From NCBI RefSeq assembly GCF_020283565.1, contig NC_060061.1, positions 16,777,362 to 16,841,361 on the forward strand: a stretch of DNA of 64,000 nucleotides. The letters run 5' to 3'. Positions 20,697 through 31,068 of the stretch are shown here, piece by piece (within the stretch, counting starts at the first letter, position 1; every line of letters starts with the position of its first letter). Source of the DNA: Trifolium pratense. Taxonomy: Eukaryota; Streptophyta; Magnoliopsida; Fabales; Fabaceae. The translations under genes and the position numbers were made by a program. The notes below the pieces were generated by a model. It was not told the DNA's origin. It was given only the letters and a program-made list of their open reading frames with translations, and made no database searches.

Positions 20697-23126
20697 TGTC
20701 GCGGCGCGAAAAATAAACCTCGAGTGTGAACACTCGAAAAGTAACAGAGTCGCCACCGAATTTTATTTATCCCAAAGAAGGGAAAGGAAAATATCGAGAA
20801 AACCTTGAGGGGTAGAGAAATGGGTTCGGGAGTTGGTTATGCGAGGGGAAGGTATTAGCACCCCTCACATCCGTTGTACTCAACGGGAACCTTTTAGAGG
20901 GAAATGTTTGTTTGCTTTAACGTGTTTTTTAATATTTGCTTGATTACTCGTTTCTTGCTTCATCGAGAAAAAGTTTGTTTTTTATTATTATTATTATGAT
21001 TATGGATACAAGAGAAAAAGTTTTGTTTTTTATTATTGTGCCCGACAAGATGTTGAATCTCGCTCCTACGTATTCCCAGGTGCAATGGGAAAATCAGGGT
21101 TTCGTAGTTCAGGGTAAAAATGTTTGTGGGTTGGTTGTTTTTTAGACGCATGACGTCTAAGTCGCATTCTCGTATTTAAACGCTGCTTGTATGCTCGCAC
21201 TTTGGAGGCTTAAGCGTGGTTTGTGTTACGGAGAAAGGACGAAAACGTCACCCGTTTTATGAAAAGGGTTTTACTTTTACTGCGCGCGAGGGCAGTGAAA
21301 AAGGTTTGAATGTGTTGAGTTGATTTTATGAGTTTTTGTGAAAATGTTTGAGAATGAGGATGATCCGAGACACGAGTCATACGTCAGGGTCTCGAAACCA
21401 TCCGGGTAGAGAAAGTCATACGTCAGTCCTTTCTTTTTCATCCTTTTAATCTAAAGTCGTTTTAGTTTGATTTAACGAAATCAAAAGAAAAGATTAAGAG
21501 ATGTTTTTTTTTATGTGTTTTAAGGTTTGAGAATGAGAATGGTCCGAGACACGAGTCATACGTCAGGGCCTCGAAACCATCCGGGTAGCGAAAGTCATAC
21601 GTCAGTCCCTTCCTTTTTCATTCTATTTAGTGATTAAGTATTGAATAAATTTAAGCAAGACGAAGAAGAAACAAATCAAGCTAACAAAGTATAGACAACA
21701 AGCTCTTATTTGAATAAGCACTTATATGAATAAGCACTAAAAAATAAATAAACCGCCGCTGGGGGTGTAAATTGGGATCTGGCGGTGAGGCAATAGCAAA
21801 GCTGCAACACCAAGCCCAGCCCAGTTCGTCCAAAAAAACAAGCAGAACAAAAATGATTCAGCGTGTCATCAGGATCAGGGTGCGGGATAGGCTTCACAGA
21901 TCTGGGCTTTCTGATTCATCAGATGGCTTAGATTTTAAAATAATCAAACAGATCTCAACCTTTCACCAGATCCAACAGACATGTTTTAAACTTGGGAGGG
22001 AGCCAATGAAGCGCGGACACGTCATCGTCTTCAACCTCCTTCACCTTCTTCACGTTGAAGAATCAACAACAAGAAGCCATGAAAGCTTCAAGTGAAGCTC
22101 ACGGCCAAACACAACATCATCAATTCTTGACCAAAAATCAAAAGTTTATATACCATTTCGCTCGAAATCATGCGTAGATCATGAATATAAACTTAGATTT
22201 TTTAAAAGGTGTTTTTATCTCAAAAAAAGTTCGAAACTTTAAAACCCAAAAAATTTGAAAATCTACATTTGTACGATTTAGACAAAATTAAAGGTTGGAA
22301 AAGCTTCAGTAGGTACTTATGAGTAGAAAACGTTTAGAAACCTACTTGTTTTGAAGCTTGCTTAGGTGGGTTAACACCTACTCTTTTCTTTGCTATTTTT
22401 GAACCTTGTGTAAGCTTTTGTTGATGGTTTTTCTTCGTTTTTCTTGTGGTTTCAAGCTTAGGGAGGTGTTTGGAGTGATTTGGGTGAAGAAAACTGAAGG
22501 TTGGAGGTGGTTTTAATGGATTTCGAACTTTTGGAAAAGTGATGAAAAGATGAGTTTTTTTTGGTTTTTTCCTTCTCTGTTCTTCTCTCAAAAATCGTCC
22601 TCCTCTTGTTCTGATTCGTTTGGATCAATTTATAGGATCAATTGATCAATGCCTATGACCATTGGATAATTTTGAGTGTTGATTAAAGTGTGCTTTGGCT
22701 GAAAATTTGGTTTTGCAAAGATAAAAGAAGAAATGAAGTGATTGGTCCTTCATGCTTGCTTGTGAATTTGGTGAAGATTCAGCATGGTTTTGATGAAAAG
22801 TTGAAAAAGAGAGTAAGGCTAACAGCATAGTAGGGAGAGGCGCAGCACTGTTCATGGAGGAAAGGGAACGTGCACTGTGCTGTCCTTCTTGTTTCATTTT
22901 TTTAATAATAATAATAATAAAAATAAAAAGTAAACAAGAAGTGCTAAGGGGGATGGACGCACGCAGCAGCAACAGCAAGCTGTTGTTGTGTTGTTTTTAT
23001 TTATTTTTATATAAAAACATTTTTTTTAGATTTTGAATATTAAATATAAAAAGAAAATGAGAGAATATGTGAAAATATGATGAAAAATAATTTATGAAAA
23101 GGGTAGGACAAAATTAGGGTATGACA
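20697..23126 (-). repeat. Ogre-like LTR (5' LTR in element orientation)
   Basis: Same length as the partner at a constant offset of 9,036 bp. Every open frame in the two LTRs translates identically and no indel is needed to register them. Confidence 0.9.
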
Positions 23127-23131
23127 GCTAC

Positions 23132-23931
23132 GAAAAACATTTTATAAAACGATCGTGCACATGACACGAAACGTCGCAGCGGAAAACATTACATAAAGGA
23201 TTTTCAAAGCAATGAACATGATAGTTCAAAAGATAATTCATTAGCATAAAACATAAGTTAAGATGTTCGCATCGATATACGACGGAATACAAACGATCCC
23301 CGACTCGATGTTACAAAATACCAGAGCACTAATATACATCACAGCCCAACTAAACTTAACAAAACTATACAAAGGTAGCCTACACTAGCTCCTCACCAAA
23401 AGTGCTCCACACCAAAACGATCTACAGCTAAAGCTCGATCGAAACCACGACCTGAATACCTGAACCCCCAAAGGTCCAGCACATAACAAATAGGTAGAGA
23501 GTTAGTAAACATAATCACATACATACGAATATAGAAACGCACCTATATTCAACCTATCACGTATACTAACTCACACACATGCCTCAATAAGTAATACACC
23601 AGATAACACATACTCACAAATACACAACCAGATAGTTTCACGTCGTTTCGGACAACACAAAGAACTCACATAACACATAACACATAATTGCACATTTACT
23701 CAAATGCGACTAATGCCAAACATTCAATGTCATGCCAACCTAGACACGACTAATGCATGTGGTACCATCTTCTTTATCAAGGAACTTACCATTGATATCC
23801 TTCTTTATTGGACAAGTCCAATATCCTTCTTTATCAGACAAGTCTGATATCCCTAAATAATGCATGAATTTATGAATTCCATGCATTTACCAAACATATG
23901 ATAATCACTTAGCACGAAGCTACTGCTCACT
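23132..23931 (-). repeat. Gypsy LTR copy 3, continuation, truncated
   Basis: Continues the LTR sequence for 800 bp to TACTGCTCACT, then diverges abruptly. The remaining 1,125 bp of LTR are missing. The first base after the duplicated GCTAC reads GAAAAACA where the other copies have GGAAAACA. Confidence 0.88.
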
Positions 23932-24078
23932 CCATTATAAGCAAATACTCACAAATTAATTTATCCAATTTTAATTATAAGCAAATATCCACTTTTTATA
24001 TTCATTAGAAAATTAATGTAAGCGAGTCTATAATTAAGGTGATATACATGTTATCATTTAATTCTTGTGTAGACATAG

Positions 24079-24381
24079 TGTATGTTTGGTTTCAATTCTG
24101 GAGTAGCCAGAATTGATTCTGGACATGTAGAATGGATTCTGACTTGTTTGGTTCCTCAAAAGTAGAATTTATTCTGCCTCCAGAATGGATTCTACTTGAA
24201 GCTAGAAATTGTAGCTTCTCATTCTAGAATTGATTTTTACACTCAAATTCTTTGTTCAACTCACTTTTGTATGAATATATCCAAACATAAATCAATTCTA
24301 TCAAACTTAATTCTATTAAAATCAATTATGTCAAACTCAATTCTGTCAAAATCAATTCTGTCCACCGCAAAACCAAACACA
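24079..24381. mobile_element. Foldback MITE, TGTATGTTTGGTT termini
   Basis: The left end TGTATGTTTGGTTTCAATTC and the right end AAACCAAACACA are imperfect inverted repeats. The inner AT-rich sequence is rich in AGAATTGATT/AATCAATTCT, so much of it can fold back. TAG flanks both sides (24076-24078, 24382-24384). Superfamily uncertain. Confidence 0.55.
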
Positions 24382-24490
24382 TAGATAAAGATTTGGTCCC
24401 TCTATTTGGTCACTCACTTTGATGAAAAGTAGACCGAGTAAGTAACTAAATAGTAAATACAATATATATATTTTTGGAATAATTAAATGA

Positions 24491-24833
24491 CAAGCCCGGT
24501 TTTAAGGGTGGACAAACAGGGATATAGCCTTGGGCCTCCAAAAATAGGATCTCAAAGTTTATATTTTAGGTAGAGATATAGTCCAATCTAAATAATCACA
24601 AAAAATTAAAAGAAGAATATATGTGTATGTTTAATCTAAAAGAAGATAATAAGATCCAAAATAAATAGATGAGTGACTATTTTAGGTTTGTTATAAAGAT
24701 GATTGACTATTTTTTTATGTTAAATTAAATAGATAGTTATTCATTGTAAATACTAAATTTTGTGCGTTTTTATTTATTAGGAATTCATTTTTATTTTTCG
24801 ACACGGGCCTCTGAATTGTCGGAATCGGCCCTG
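24491..24833. mobile_element. hAT-type MITE with perfect 8-bp TSD
   Basis: 343 bp bounded by CAAGCCCGG and CGGCCCTG (imperfect TIRs). It is flanked by TTAAATGA on both sides (24483-24490, 24834-24841). An 8-bp duplication and CA(G/A)GGCCGG-type ends fit hAT. Non-coding. Confidence 0.8.
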
Positions 24834-24841
24834 TTAAATGA

Positions 24842-25200
24842 TACTCTCTCCGGTCACTATTATAAAAAAGAAATTACATTTTAAGTTCATTGAAAAACAC
24901 CAATCGTTAGTTGGTTCAGTGGCGATTGACGCTGCTAAACTTGGTAGGGAGGACCACAGTTCAATCCTCCACAACTACGACTAGTAGGGGGCTGTAACAA
25001 TTTGATATCAAAACTGACCTTCGAACCAGATTAAACTGACGGTGAAATGAAAAAAAAAGTTCATTGAAAGACGAATGTATTAGTATAAACAAATTAATGT
25101 ATCTGACTTATATAAGCAAAAAACCACTTTTTAGCTTCATTGGAAAACCACAAATATACTTTCACTTTTTTATTTATTTATTAAAATAACCACTTTTAAA
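24842..25200. mobile_element. Stowaway-like MITE fragment split by a SINE
   Basis: CTCTCTCCGGTCACTATTATAA opens a MITE-like sequence that is interrupted at about 24895 and resumes after the SINE at 25070. A clear right TIR was not found, so the element is partial. Confidence 0.45.
24896..25056 (+). mobile_element. tRNA-derived SINE with 13-bp TSD
   Basis: An A-box-like TTAGTTGGTTCAGTGG is followed by a B-box-like CAGTTCAATCCTCC and an A-rich 3' end. AAGTTCATTGAAA is duplicated on both sides (24883-24895, 25057-25069). The same family recurs at 55746-55911, with a 3' fragment at about 42900. Confidence 0.75.
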
Positions 25201-25206
25201 AATATT

Positions 25207-25900
25207 GCATCTGTTTGTTACAAATCTTTTAAAAAAATCAAAATTTAGAAAAAACCTGAAAACAGTTAAAAATGAGAAAGATTTTCAAATAATAGATTCT
25301 TTTAAAGGAGAGAGAAAATAAATGTTACCGTAAAAGGTAGAAGTTATTTTGTAATTAAAAAATTCATTTTTACATATATATCCAAGTAAGCTAAAGATCA
25401 GCTAAAAAAACAAACTAAAGATTATTTTATTAACAAAAAAACCCAAAATAAGTTCAACTATTATAAAATCTTTAAAAATTAATCTCTAAATTATTAAGTA
25501 CTACCAAAATTACTATTTTTTTAATCAATAAGAAACAAACCCGTAAAAACTATTTGACATTGGGTCCGTTTGTTACAGATTAAAAAAATAGTGATTTTGA
25601 TGTAAAATAATTTAGAGTTTAGTTTTTAGAGATTTTTAAAAAAGTTGAATTTAATTTGTGTTTGTTTATTATAATAAAAAACACTTTTTTTAAATAAAAT
25701 AATCTTTAGTTTATTTGGATACAACTTATTAAAGTGATTTTTTTAATTACAAATAACTTTCTTCTTTTAACATTTCTTTTCTATCTCCGCTAAAAAAAAA
25801 AATTATTTTATAAGCTACTCTTAGTAGCTTATCATTTTTAGCTATTTTTTTGATTATTCTTAGCTTCTGATTATTTTAAAAATCTGTAATAAACATATAC
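25207..25900. mobile_element. Two related MITEs in inverted orientation
   Basis: Copy 1 (about 25207-25548) opens CTGTTTGTTACAAATC. Copy 2 (about 25566-25898) opens CCGTTTGTTACAGATT at the junction side and ends AATCTGTAATAAACATAT. The reverse complement of copy 2 follows the same order of landmarks as copy 1 (GAAGTTATTTTGTAATTAAA, then CTAAAGATTATTTTATT). The pair therefore forms a large imperfect palindrome. Confidence 0.55.
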
Positions 25901-26122
25901 AAAACAATTAAAAGTGATTATTTTTATAAAAAAAATATTTTTTTTTCTACCAAACTAATGCCTCAACGGGTAAAAAACTAATGCAAAGTAATCTTAACTT
26001 ATTTCAATTGTGATTAAACGACGTCGTGTGTGGGTAGGATTAGGAATATGTTTTACAACAGTACACTCTATCTATCCTCTTCTTCTTTGTCATCTCATCT
26101 CCACTCTCAGTTCAGTTGCGCT

Positions 26123-26158
26123 ATGACTGTGAGTCCTCCCTCTGCTGCTCCCATGTAA
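26123..26158 (+). promoter_or_regulatory. Possible upstream ORF in the mTERF gene leader
   Basis: An ATG at 26123 starts an 11-codon frame (MTVSPPSAAPM) ending in TAA at 26156-26158, about 190 bp before the main ATG. It matters only if transcription starts upstream of it, which is not shown. Confidence 0.3.
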
Positions 26159-26172
26159 CAACAACCCTTCTG

Positions 26173-26344
26173 GTAAACATTTCTATTTCTGTTTTTCCTT
26201 TTCTTTTTACAATTATTTTTATTATTTTATCATGTGGAAGCTTTAATGGAATTTAACATTTTATTTGAGTACTCTGCTGAATTATGAGTTAATTATAATC
26301 ATATTATGTTATTATGCAAACTAAATTCAATGAATAAATTTTAG
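26173..26344 (+). other. Possible 5'-UTR intron of the mTERF gene
   Basis: CTG|GTAAAC donor at 26173 and a T-rich AAATTTTAG acceptor ending at 26344, six bases before the ATG. The sequence between is T-rich. Inferred from splice consensus only. Confidence 0.35.
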
Positions 26345-26350
26345 AGTGAA

Positions 26351-27358
26351 ATGGAAATCAGTAGCGGCAATAACAGCAGTAACATGATGTGGTTTTTCAA
26401 AGATAGAGGCTTTGATGATAACATCATACAAGGAATGTTCAAAAAATGCAAGCGTCTCGAGACGGCGCATCGCGAAAGAGCAGATGAGAATTGGGAGTAT
26501 TTGAAAACCATTGGCATTCTAGAAAGGAAACTTCCTTCAATTGTTTCAAAATGTCCTAAGATTCTTGTACTTGGTCTTAATGAGAAAATTCTCCCCATGG
26601 TTGAATGTCTCAACACACTTGCAACAAAACCTAATGAAGTTGCATCTGCCATAGCCAAGTTCCCTCACATTCTCTCTTATAGTGTCGAAGAGAAGCTTTG
26701 TCCCCTTTTGGCGTTCTTTCAGGCATTAGGCGTCCCCGAAAAACAAATCGGGAAAATTTTACTGTTAAACCCTAGGCTTATTAGTTACAGCATTGAGATA
26801 AAGATGAGGGAAATTGTGAAATTCCTTGCCAGCATTGGTCTTGATAAAGACGGAATGATTGGTAAAATTATGGTCAAGGACCCGTTTATTATGGGTTATA
26901 GTGTTGATAAAAGGCTTCGCCCTACTTCCGAGTTTCTGAAGTCAATTGGTTTGACTGAGCAGGATCTTCAAGTGCTGGCCTTGAACTTCCCGTCGATTTT
27001 GAGTAGAGACGCAAACAAGGTCTTGGTACACAATTACGATTATTTAAAGAACTGTGGGTTTCAAGGGCGACAGATAGTTGATTTGGTAGTTGGTTTTCCT
27101 CCTGTTTTGATCAAGAGTATCCGAAATTCTTTAGAACCAAGGATCAAGTTCTTAGTAGATGTAATGGGGAGAGAAGTCGATGAAATCATTGATTATCCAT
27201 GCTTCTTTCGTCATGGCCTGAAGAAAAAATTAGTGTCGCGGCACAAACTCCTACAGAAGAGGAATTTGAATTGCAGCTTGAGTGAAATGCTGGACTGTAA
27301 TGAGAAGAAGTTTCACTTGAAGTTTGGCTTGTTAGAAGGACATGCCTTGAGTAACTAG
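26351..27358 (+). CDS. MTERF6: mTERF-family organellar transcription factor (MTERF6/PDE191-like)
   Basis: Intronless 335-residue frame. mTERF proteins bind nucleic acid in chloroplasts or mitochondria and affect transcription termination or RNA maturation. The body consists of about seven helical mTERF repeats with the recurrent XXXPXXL signature: KCPKIL, KFPHIL, LNPRLI, KDPFIM, NFPSIL, GFPPVL, then DYPCFF. The start (WFFKDRGFDD) and the core (SVEEKLCPLLAFFQALGVPE, YSVDKRLRP, LEPRIKFLVDVMGR) closely resemble Arabidopsis MTERF6 (PDE191), which supports orthology. The ATG at 26351 fits the short N-terminus of that protein. No frame damage. The exact organelle and RNA target cannot be read from the sequence. 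Confidence 0.9.
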   Translation: MEISSGNNSSNMMWFFKDRGFDDNIIQGMFKKCKRLETAHRERADENWEYLKTIGILERKLPSIVSKCPKILVLGLNEKILPMVECLNTLATKPNEVASAIAKFPHILSYSVEEKLCPLLAFFQALGVPEKQIGKILLLNPRLISYSIEIKMREIVKFLASIGLDKDGMIGKIMVKDPFIMGYSVDKRLRPTSEFLKSIGLTEQDLQVLALNFPSILSRDANKVLVHNYDYLKNCGFQGRQIVDLVVGFPPVLIKSIRNSLEPRIKFLVDVMGREVDEIIDYPCFFRHGLKKKLVSRHKLLQKRNLNCSLSEMLDCNEKKFHLKFGLLEGHALSN

Positions 27359-27566
27359 GTCTCATCACTATTTTAGTTTGTTTATGATTTTCATAATTAG
27401 TCGACTCGCTTTTCTTTCCTCTCATGTGGAGTACCTTATGTATTGAAATTGTTGTGATTCTGTATGTCTCTGATCTTTTATTGAAATTCATGTCTGTTGT
27501 AACTAAGATGATAGGTTATTCCAAAGTTATTATTTACTTTTTAAAAAGACAATTTTTTTTGGTTGA
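27359..27566. other. 3' flank of the mTERF gene
   Basis: AT-rich, probably including the 3' untranslated region. No clear polyadenylation signal is called. Confidence 0.4.
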
Positions 27567-27750
27567 GTATTTGTATTGTAGGTGATTCAAATGAATATCA
27601 GATATACATGACAGGCTCATAATTTGCTTCTAACTCAACTTCAAAATCCAACTCAAGTAGTAAGCAGCAATGCACAAGTCCTTATTAGAAGTACTTTATC
27701 CCTATCCCTTGTTTGCTAGTCAAGATGTTGGATCTTAACACTTCTGCCTA
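27567..27750. repeat. Interspersed repeat, copy B (empty TRIM site)
   Basis: Shares ATGAATATCAGATA, GCAGCAATGCACAAGTCCTT and CCCTATCCCTTGTTTGCTAG with copy A at 4791-5540. At the point where copy A holds a TRIM, this copy reads TTTGCTAGTCAAGATG without interruption. It therefore preserves the pre-insertion CTAGT target. Confidence 0.75.
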
Positions 27751-30049
27751 ATAGGTTATTCATAACAATGATTTTCCGTCCAAACGTGACATGTTACCTG
27801 ACACATATTTTGTTAACCGGCTAACTGTTTCTAAATCAATATATCATTGCACGAACCAATGCTAGAAAATCTGTTTTACATTGCAGCTAAAGAAGTGAAC
27901 GATGGTTGCATCTGCAATTCGGGGGGATGGTACTGGTTGTGAGAGCTGCACGACAGTTGATGATTTATATTATTTGTTCATGATGTGATTTATATATTTT
28001 TGGAAAACAGTTACAATTTTATTTCAGATTAGTGATTATTTCACTCGGGGCAGGCTCATCGTAAGTTGGTTTATGATGACAGCAGAAGAAACAAAATACT
28101 TTTCTAACAATGGATGATTTAATATAAGTAACAAGGTTTTCAGTGTCCCTTGACATGAAGATTATGTGAGGTGTATTTTAGCTAAAATAAGATGTTACAT
28201 TCTTTGACCTGGAAATTGTAGTTTAATCTCTCACATTTGTATAGGCTGTAGAGAGCAGTAGCTACATGGCAGCAAAGATGGGGTTCAACAATGTTCAGAA
28301 ATTGTATATGAACCTAAATTTCATACAGTGTGAATTTGATTGAAAAACTCACCGATACTTTGATGTATATGTGGAGCAAAATTAGTAACGACCAATAGTT
28401 AAGTAAACAATAATAATCACGAAGAAAGCAAGATAAAAACAAAGAAATAACAGACAATATTTGTTTATCCAATTTGGTCCAAAGATGGTCATCAATGTTC
28501 CATTCCACTAATTCAAAAAGTTTCGTTACAAAGAGATTTTAAAATCAATTATAAGAATCAACCTTCAGTGATTCGTCGATCCTTTGCTCAATCCTAGTGT
28601 AGTACCAAGAAAAACCCATTTGTTGCTAATTGAATTCCTTTTTACACCCCCCTCTCTCTCCCCTAATTGAATTCTTGTTTAACATGCCTTTATATATATA
28701 GAGAATCTCAGTCCTAAAAATACAGGGAAAAAAAAAAATCAGATTTTTATACACTAGGCTAGGCTACCCGGTAGCACCTAATAAAAAAAAAAGACAGAAC
28801 TGAGCCTAGCTCTCGGCGCCAGTCTTCCACGCCTGGACACAAACCTGCAACGACTGGGCGTAAAATGCTCTTAAAAAATGATTTTTCGGATTTTTAAGTC
28901 AATCTTTAAGAGTTTGGTGGTTTATGGTACAAATACATTCGTGAATGGTTTGTTGAAATATAATGCACATTTCTAGAATGCAATGGTAATTTATAGAATA
29001 ACTAGTACTTGTTAAGTAATGATGCACATTTATAGAGTTTTATAGAATACTTTACTAATGCATAGAATAAATCAATAGCATATATATCAGGAAATGTTAT
29101 AAAAATTCTGGAATGTAGTATCTAGAATATATCTCTTACACCTATAAACAGGTAAACTTATGTACAATTATATTCAAGTTTTTTAGGTGGAATGTCACTA
29201 ACATTGAAGGCTTCACATACTAAACTGTTGCCTGTTGTCTCATGCTGCTAACATTACACTAATTGTTTCCAACTCCAACACTACAATTCCATCACTAATT
29301 GTTTCTAATAGCATCCAATTTTAGGGAAATACAATCTATTCTTGCTTCAAGTCCTCACACTACTTGTTATTATCTTCTAACTATCAACTAAAACCTTCTA
29401 CACTATCCAACTGCATTATAAAGTACTAACTCAAATAGTAACAGTTTGGTAGTGCTGCATTTTCTGGATTATTATTGTTCTCTATTGTTCCGAAGTTCCG
29501 AACAGTTTTAATTACTAGTTACAAGAGTTCTGCATAAAATCCACAAAAAAAGAAGAGTTCTACAGAACAATGTAAATATAAGATTTTTATGTGAGATTTC
29601 AAGTTGTGAGGAATCATTCAACTCAAAACCTCAAACTACATCTTTTTGTCTCAAATGAGCATTAGTAAGATCAGCATCAGATTCTTCTAGGACAGCAATC
29701 ACAGAACATATTCATTTCCAATATTATCTAAACACAAACCACTCACCCAAAACACAGAACATGCCCTTTTTTGTCCCAAACCATAAACTTAAATATTCAC
29801 ACCAATTTAGTACAAAACAACACCTCCTGTCTTTCCAAGAATAATATCTTTGATAAAAAAAAACTGTGTATACTATACACCATCAATTTAATTCATCCTC
29901 ATTGAGGAATTTCATGGAATGTATCAATCAAGAACCAATAGCAATACAATGAAGAACTTAAAAAACTACTATTTGCAAACAACCTTTCAAATCTTCCACT
30001 TCATCACAGCACAAGAACCATGTTAATCTATAGCCACACAAACTATTCT
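27751..30049. other. Gene-less AT-rich intergenic region
   Basis: No gene seen. There is a TATAGAATA-rich patch at about 28990-29150 and a C/T-rich run near 28640. The last 200 bp or so probably hold the 3' untranslated region of the minus-strand hydrolase gene. Confidence 0.5.
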
Positions 30050-31024
30050 TCACTTGCATCTAGCATTCAACCACTTCAAAATATCATTCCTAACAATTTC
30101 AACATTCTCATCAGTTTCTCCAAAAAGCAAAGAATGCATCATCCCATCAAACACCCTAATAGTCTTATCTTCACTCCTAGCTTCTTCATACAATTCTCTA
30201 CTAACTTCAGGATCAGTAACAACATCAGCACTACCATGTAACACAATAAAAGGAAGTTCAACATCACAAAGCTTCTTACTCAAAATATCAGTAACCCTCA
30301 AAAGCTCCACCACAGTCCCTAACCTAGGTTTCCCTCTATACCTCAAAGGGTTCATTTGAGCAATAACCTTCTTATGATCAACTTTCACAGACTTATACAA
30401 AAGATCAGGAGTAGGCACAATAGGCAAAGTTGGAAAAAACTTAGCTAAAAAAGTAAGAATCTGAGGAATAGGCCATTTGGGTTTAACCTTATCAGAAATT
30501 TTACACATGGGTGCAACCAAGATAGCACCTTGAAACCCTTTTGGATCAGCAAAATGAATCAAAAGACAAATAGCACCACCCATTGATTCACCATAAAGAA
30601 AACAAGGCAACCGAATAAATTTTTCATCTTTTTTGATGGAATTGAAGAAAGAGAGACAATCTTGTACAACAAGGTCAACGCTAGGGACAAAAGCTTTAAG
30701 ACCTTGTGAATGACCATGACCTTGAAGGTCAAGAGAGAAACAAGCGAAACCCATTTGAGCAAGGAAGATTGGAGTTGATTGAAAGGTCCATGAGATATCG
30801 TTGCCATAGCCATGGATCATGAAAATGAGAGCGCGTGGTGGGGTTGTGAGAGATGGAAGCCATGATCTTGTGAAGAGAGTAAGGCCTCTTGGTGTTGTGA
30901 ATGATGATTTTGTTGATGTGATTTTTTGTTGTTTGTAGAATTGTTCTTCTGGTGTGTAGCCCCAGTAGTAGGGATAGGAAGATGATTGAAGAAGAGTTTG
31001 GTTTTCTTCTCTTTCTTCTTCCAT
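30050..31024 (-). CDS. Alpha/beta hydrolase, caffeoylshikimate esterase / monoacylglycerol lipase family
   Basis: Intronless, 324 residues from the ATG at 31024; five codons upstream are open but lack an ATG. A Hydrolase_4 (serine aminopeptidase) fold is visible: the oxyanion-hole HGYG at about residues 71-74, the nucleophile elbow GESMGG with Ser147, the acid in HGSADVVTDP (Asp267) and His297 in DGMMHSLL. Plant relatives hydrolyse monoacylglycerols or caffeoyl-shikimate in lignin synthesis. The substrate here cannot be decided. The HX4D acyltransferase motif reported in some relatives is not evident (GHGHSQGLK). No signal peptide is apparent, suggesting a cytosolic or membrane-surface enzyme. 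Confidence 0.88.
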   Translation of the reverse strand: MEEEREENQTLLQSSSYPYYWGYTPEEQFYKQQKITSTKSSFTTPRGLTLFTRSWLPSLTTPPRALIFMIHGYGNDISWTFQSTPIFLAQMGFACFSLDLQGHGHSQGLKAFVPSVDLVVQDCLSFFNSIKKDEKFIRLPCFLYGESMGGAICLLIHFADPKGFQGAILVAPMCKISDKVKPKWPIPQILTFLAKFFPTLPIVPTPDLLYKSVKVDHKKVIAQMNPLRYRGKPRLGTVVELLRVTDILSKKLCDVELPFIVLHGSADVVTDPEVSRELYEEARSEDKTIRVFDGMMHSLLFGETDENVEIVRNDILKWLNARCK

Positions 31025-31068
31025 TGGAGAAAATTTCACTGTGCTTCAGCTTCACTCAATTCTTATCA

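Larger units (their letters stand above)
11661..23126 (-). mobile_element. Non-autonomous Ogre/Tat-like LTR retrotransposon, 11,466 bp
   Basis: Two 2,430-bp LTRs (11661-14090 and 20697-23126) start TGTCGCGGCGCG and end GGGTATGACA. The target duplication GCTAC is perfect (11656-11660, 23127-23131). Minus-strand order is 5' LTR, primer site TGGCGACTCTGCTGGGG (20678-20694), gag (19681-18326), a long non-coding stretch with two tandem arrays, a purine tract AAATAGGGGCAGC (14091-14103), and the 3' LTR. I see no protease, reverse transcriptase, RNase H or integrase. The primer site, the Gag type and the tandem arrays before the 3' LTR fit the Ogre/Tat lineage. I saw no difference between the LTRs, implying a recent insertion. 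Confidence 0.9.
5750..23931 (-). mobile_element. Tandem gag-only Ty3/gypsy derivative, LTR-gag-LTR-gag-LTR, nested insertion
   Basis: Three LTRs of one family (5750-7749; 8668-10667; 11586-11660 continuing at 23132-23931) alternate with two 918-bp internal regions that encode only Gag. The period is 2,918 bp. LTRs start TGTAACACCCCG and end CGTTACA. A tRNA-Met primer site lies next to the LTR starts and a GGGGGG purine tract next to the LTR ends, both in minus-strand orientation. The third LTR is split by a younger element with TSD GCTAC and is cut off after its first 875 bp, so the outer target duplication cannot be tested. No protease, reverse transcriptase or integrase is present. Confidence 0.9.
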
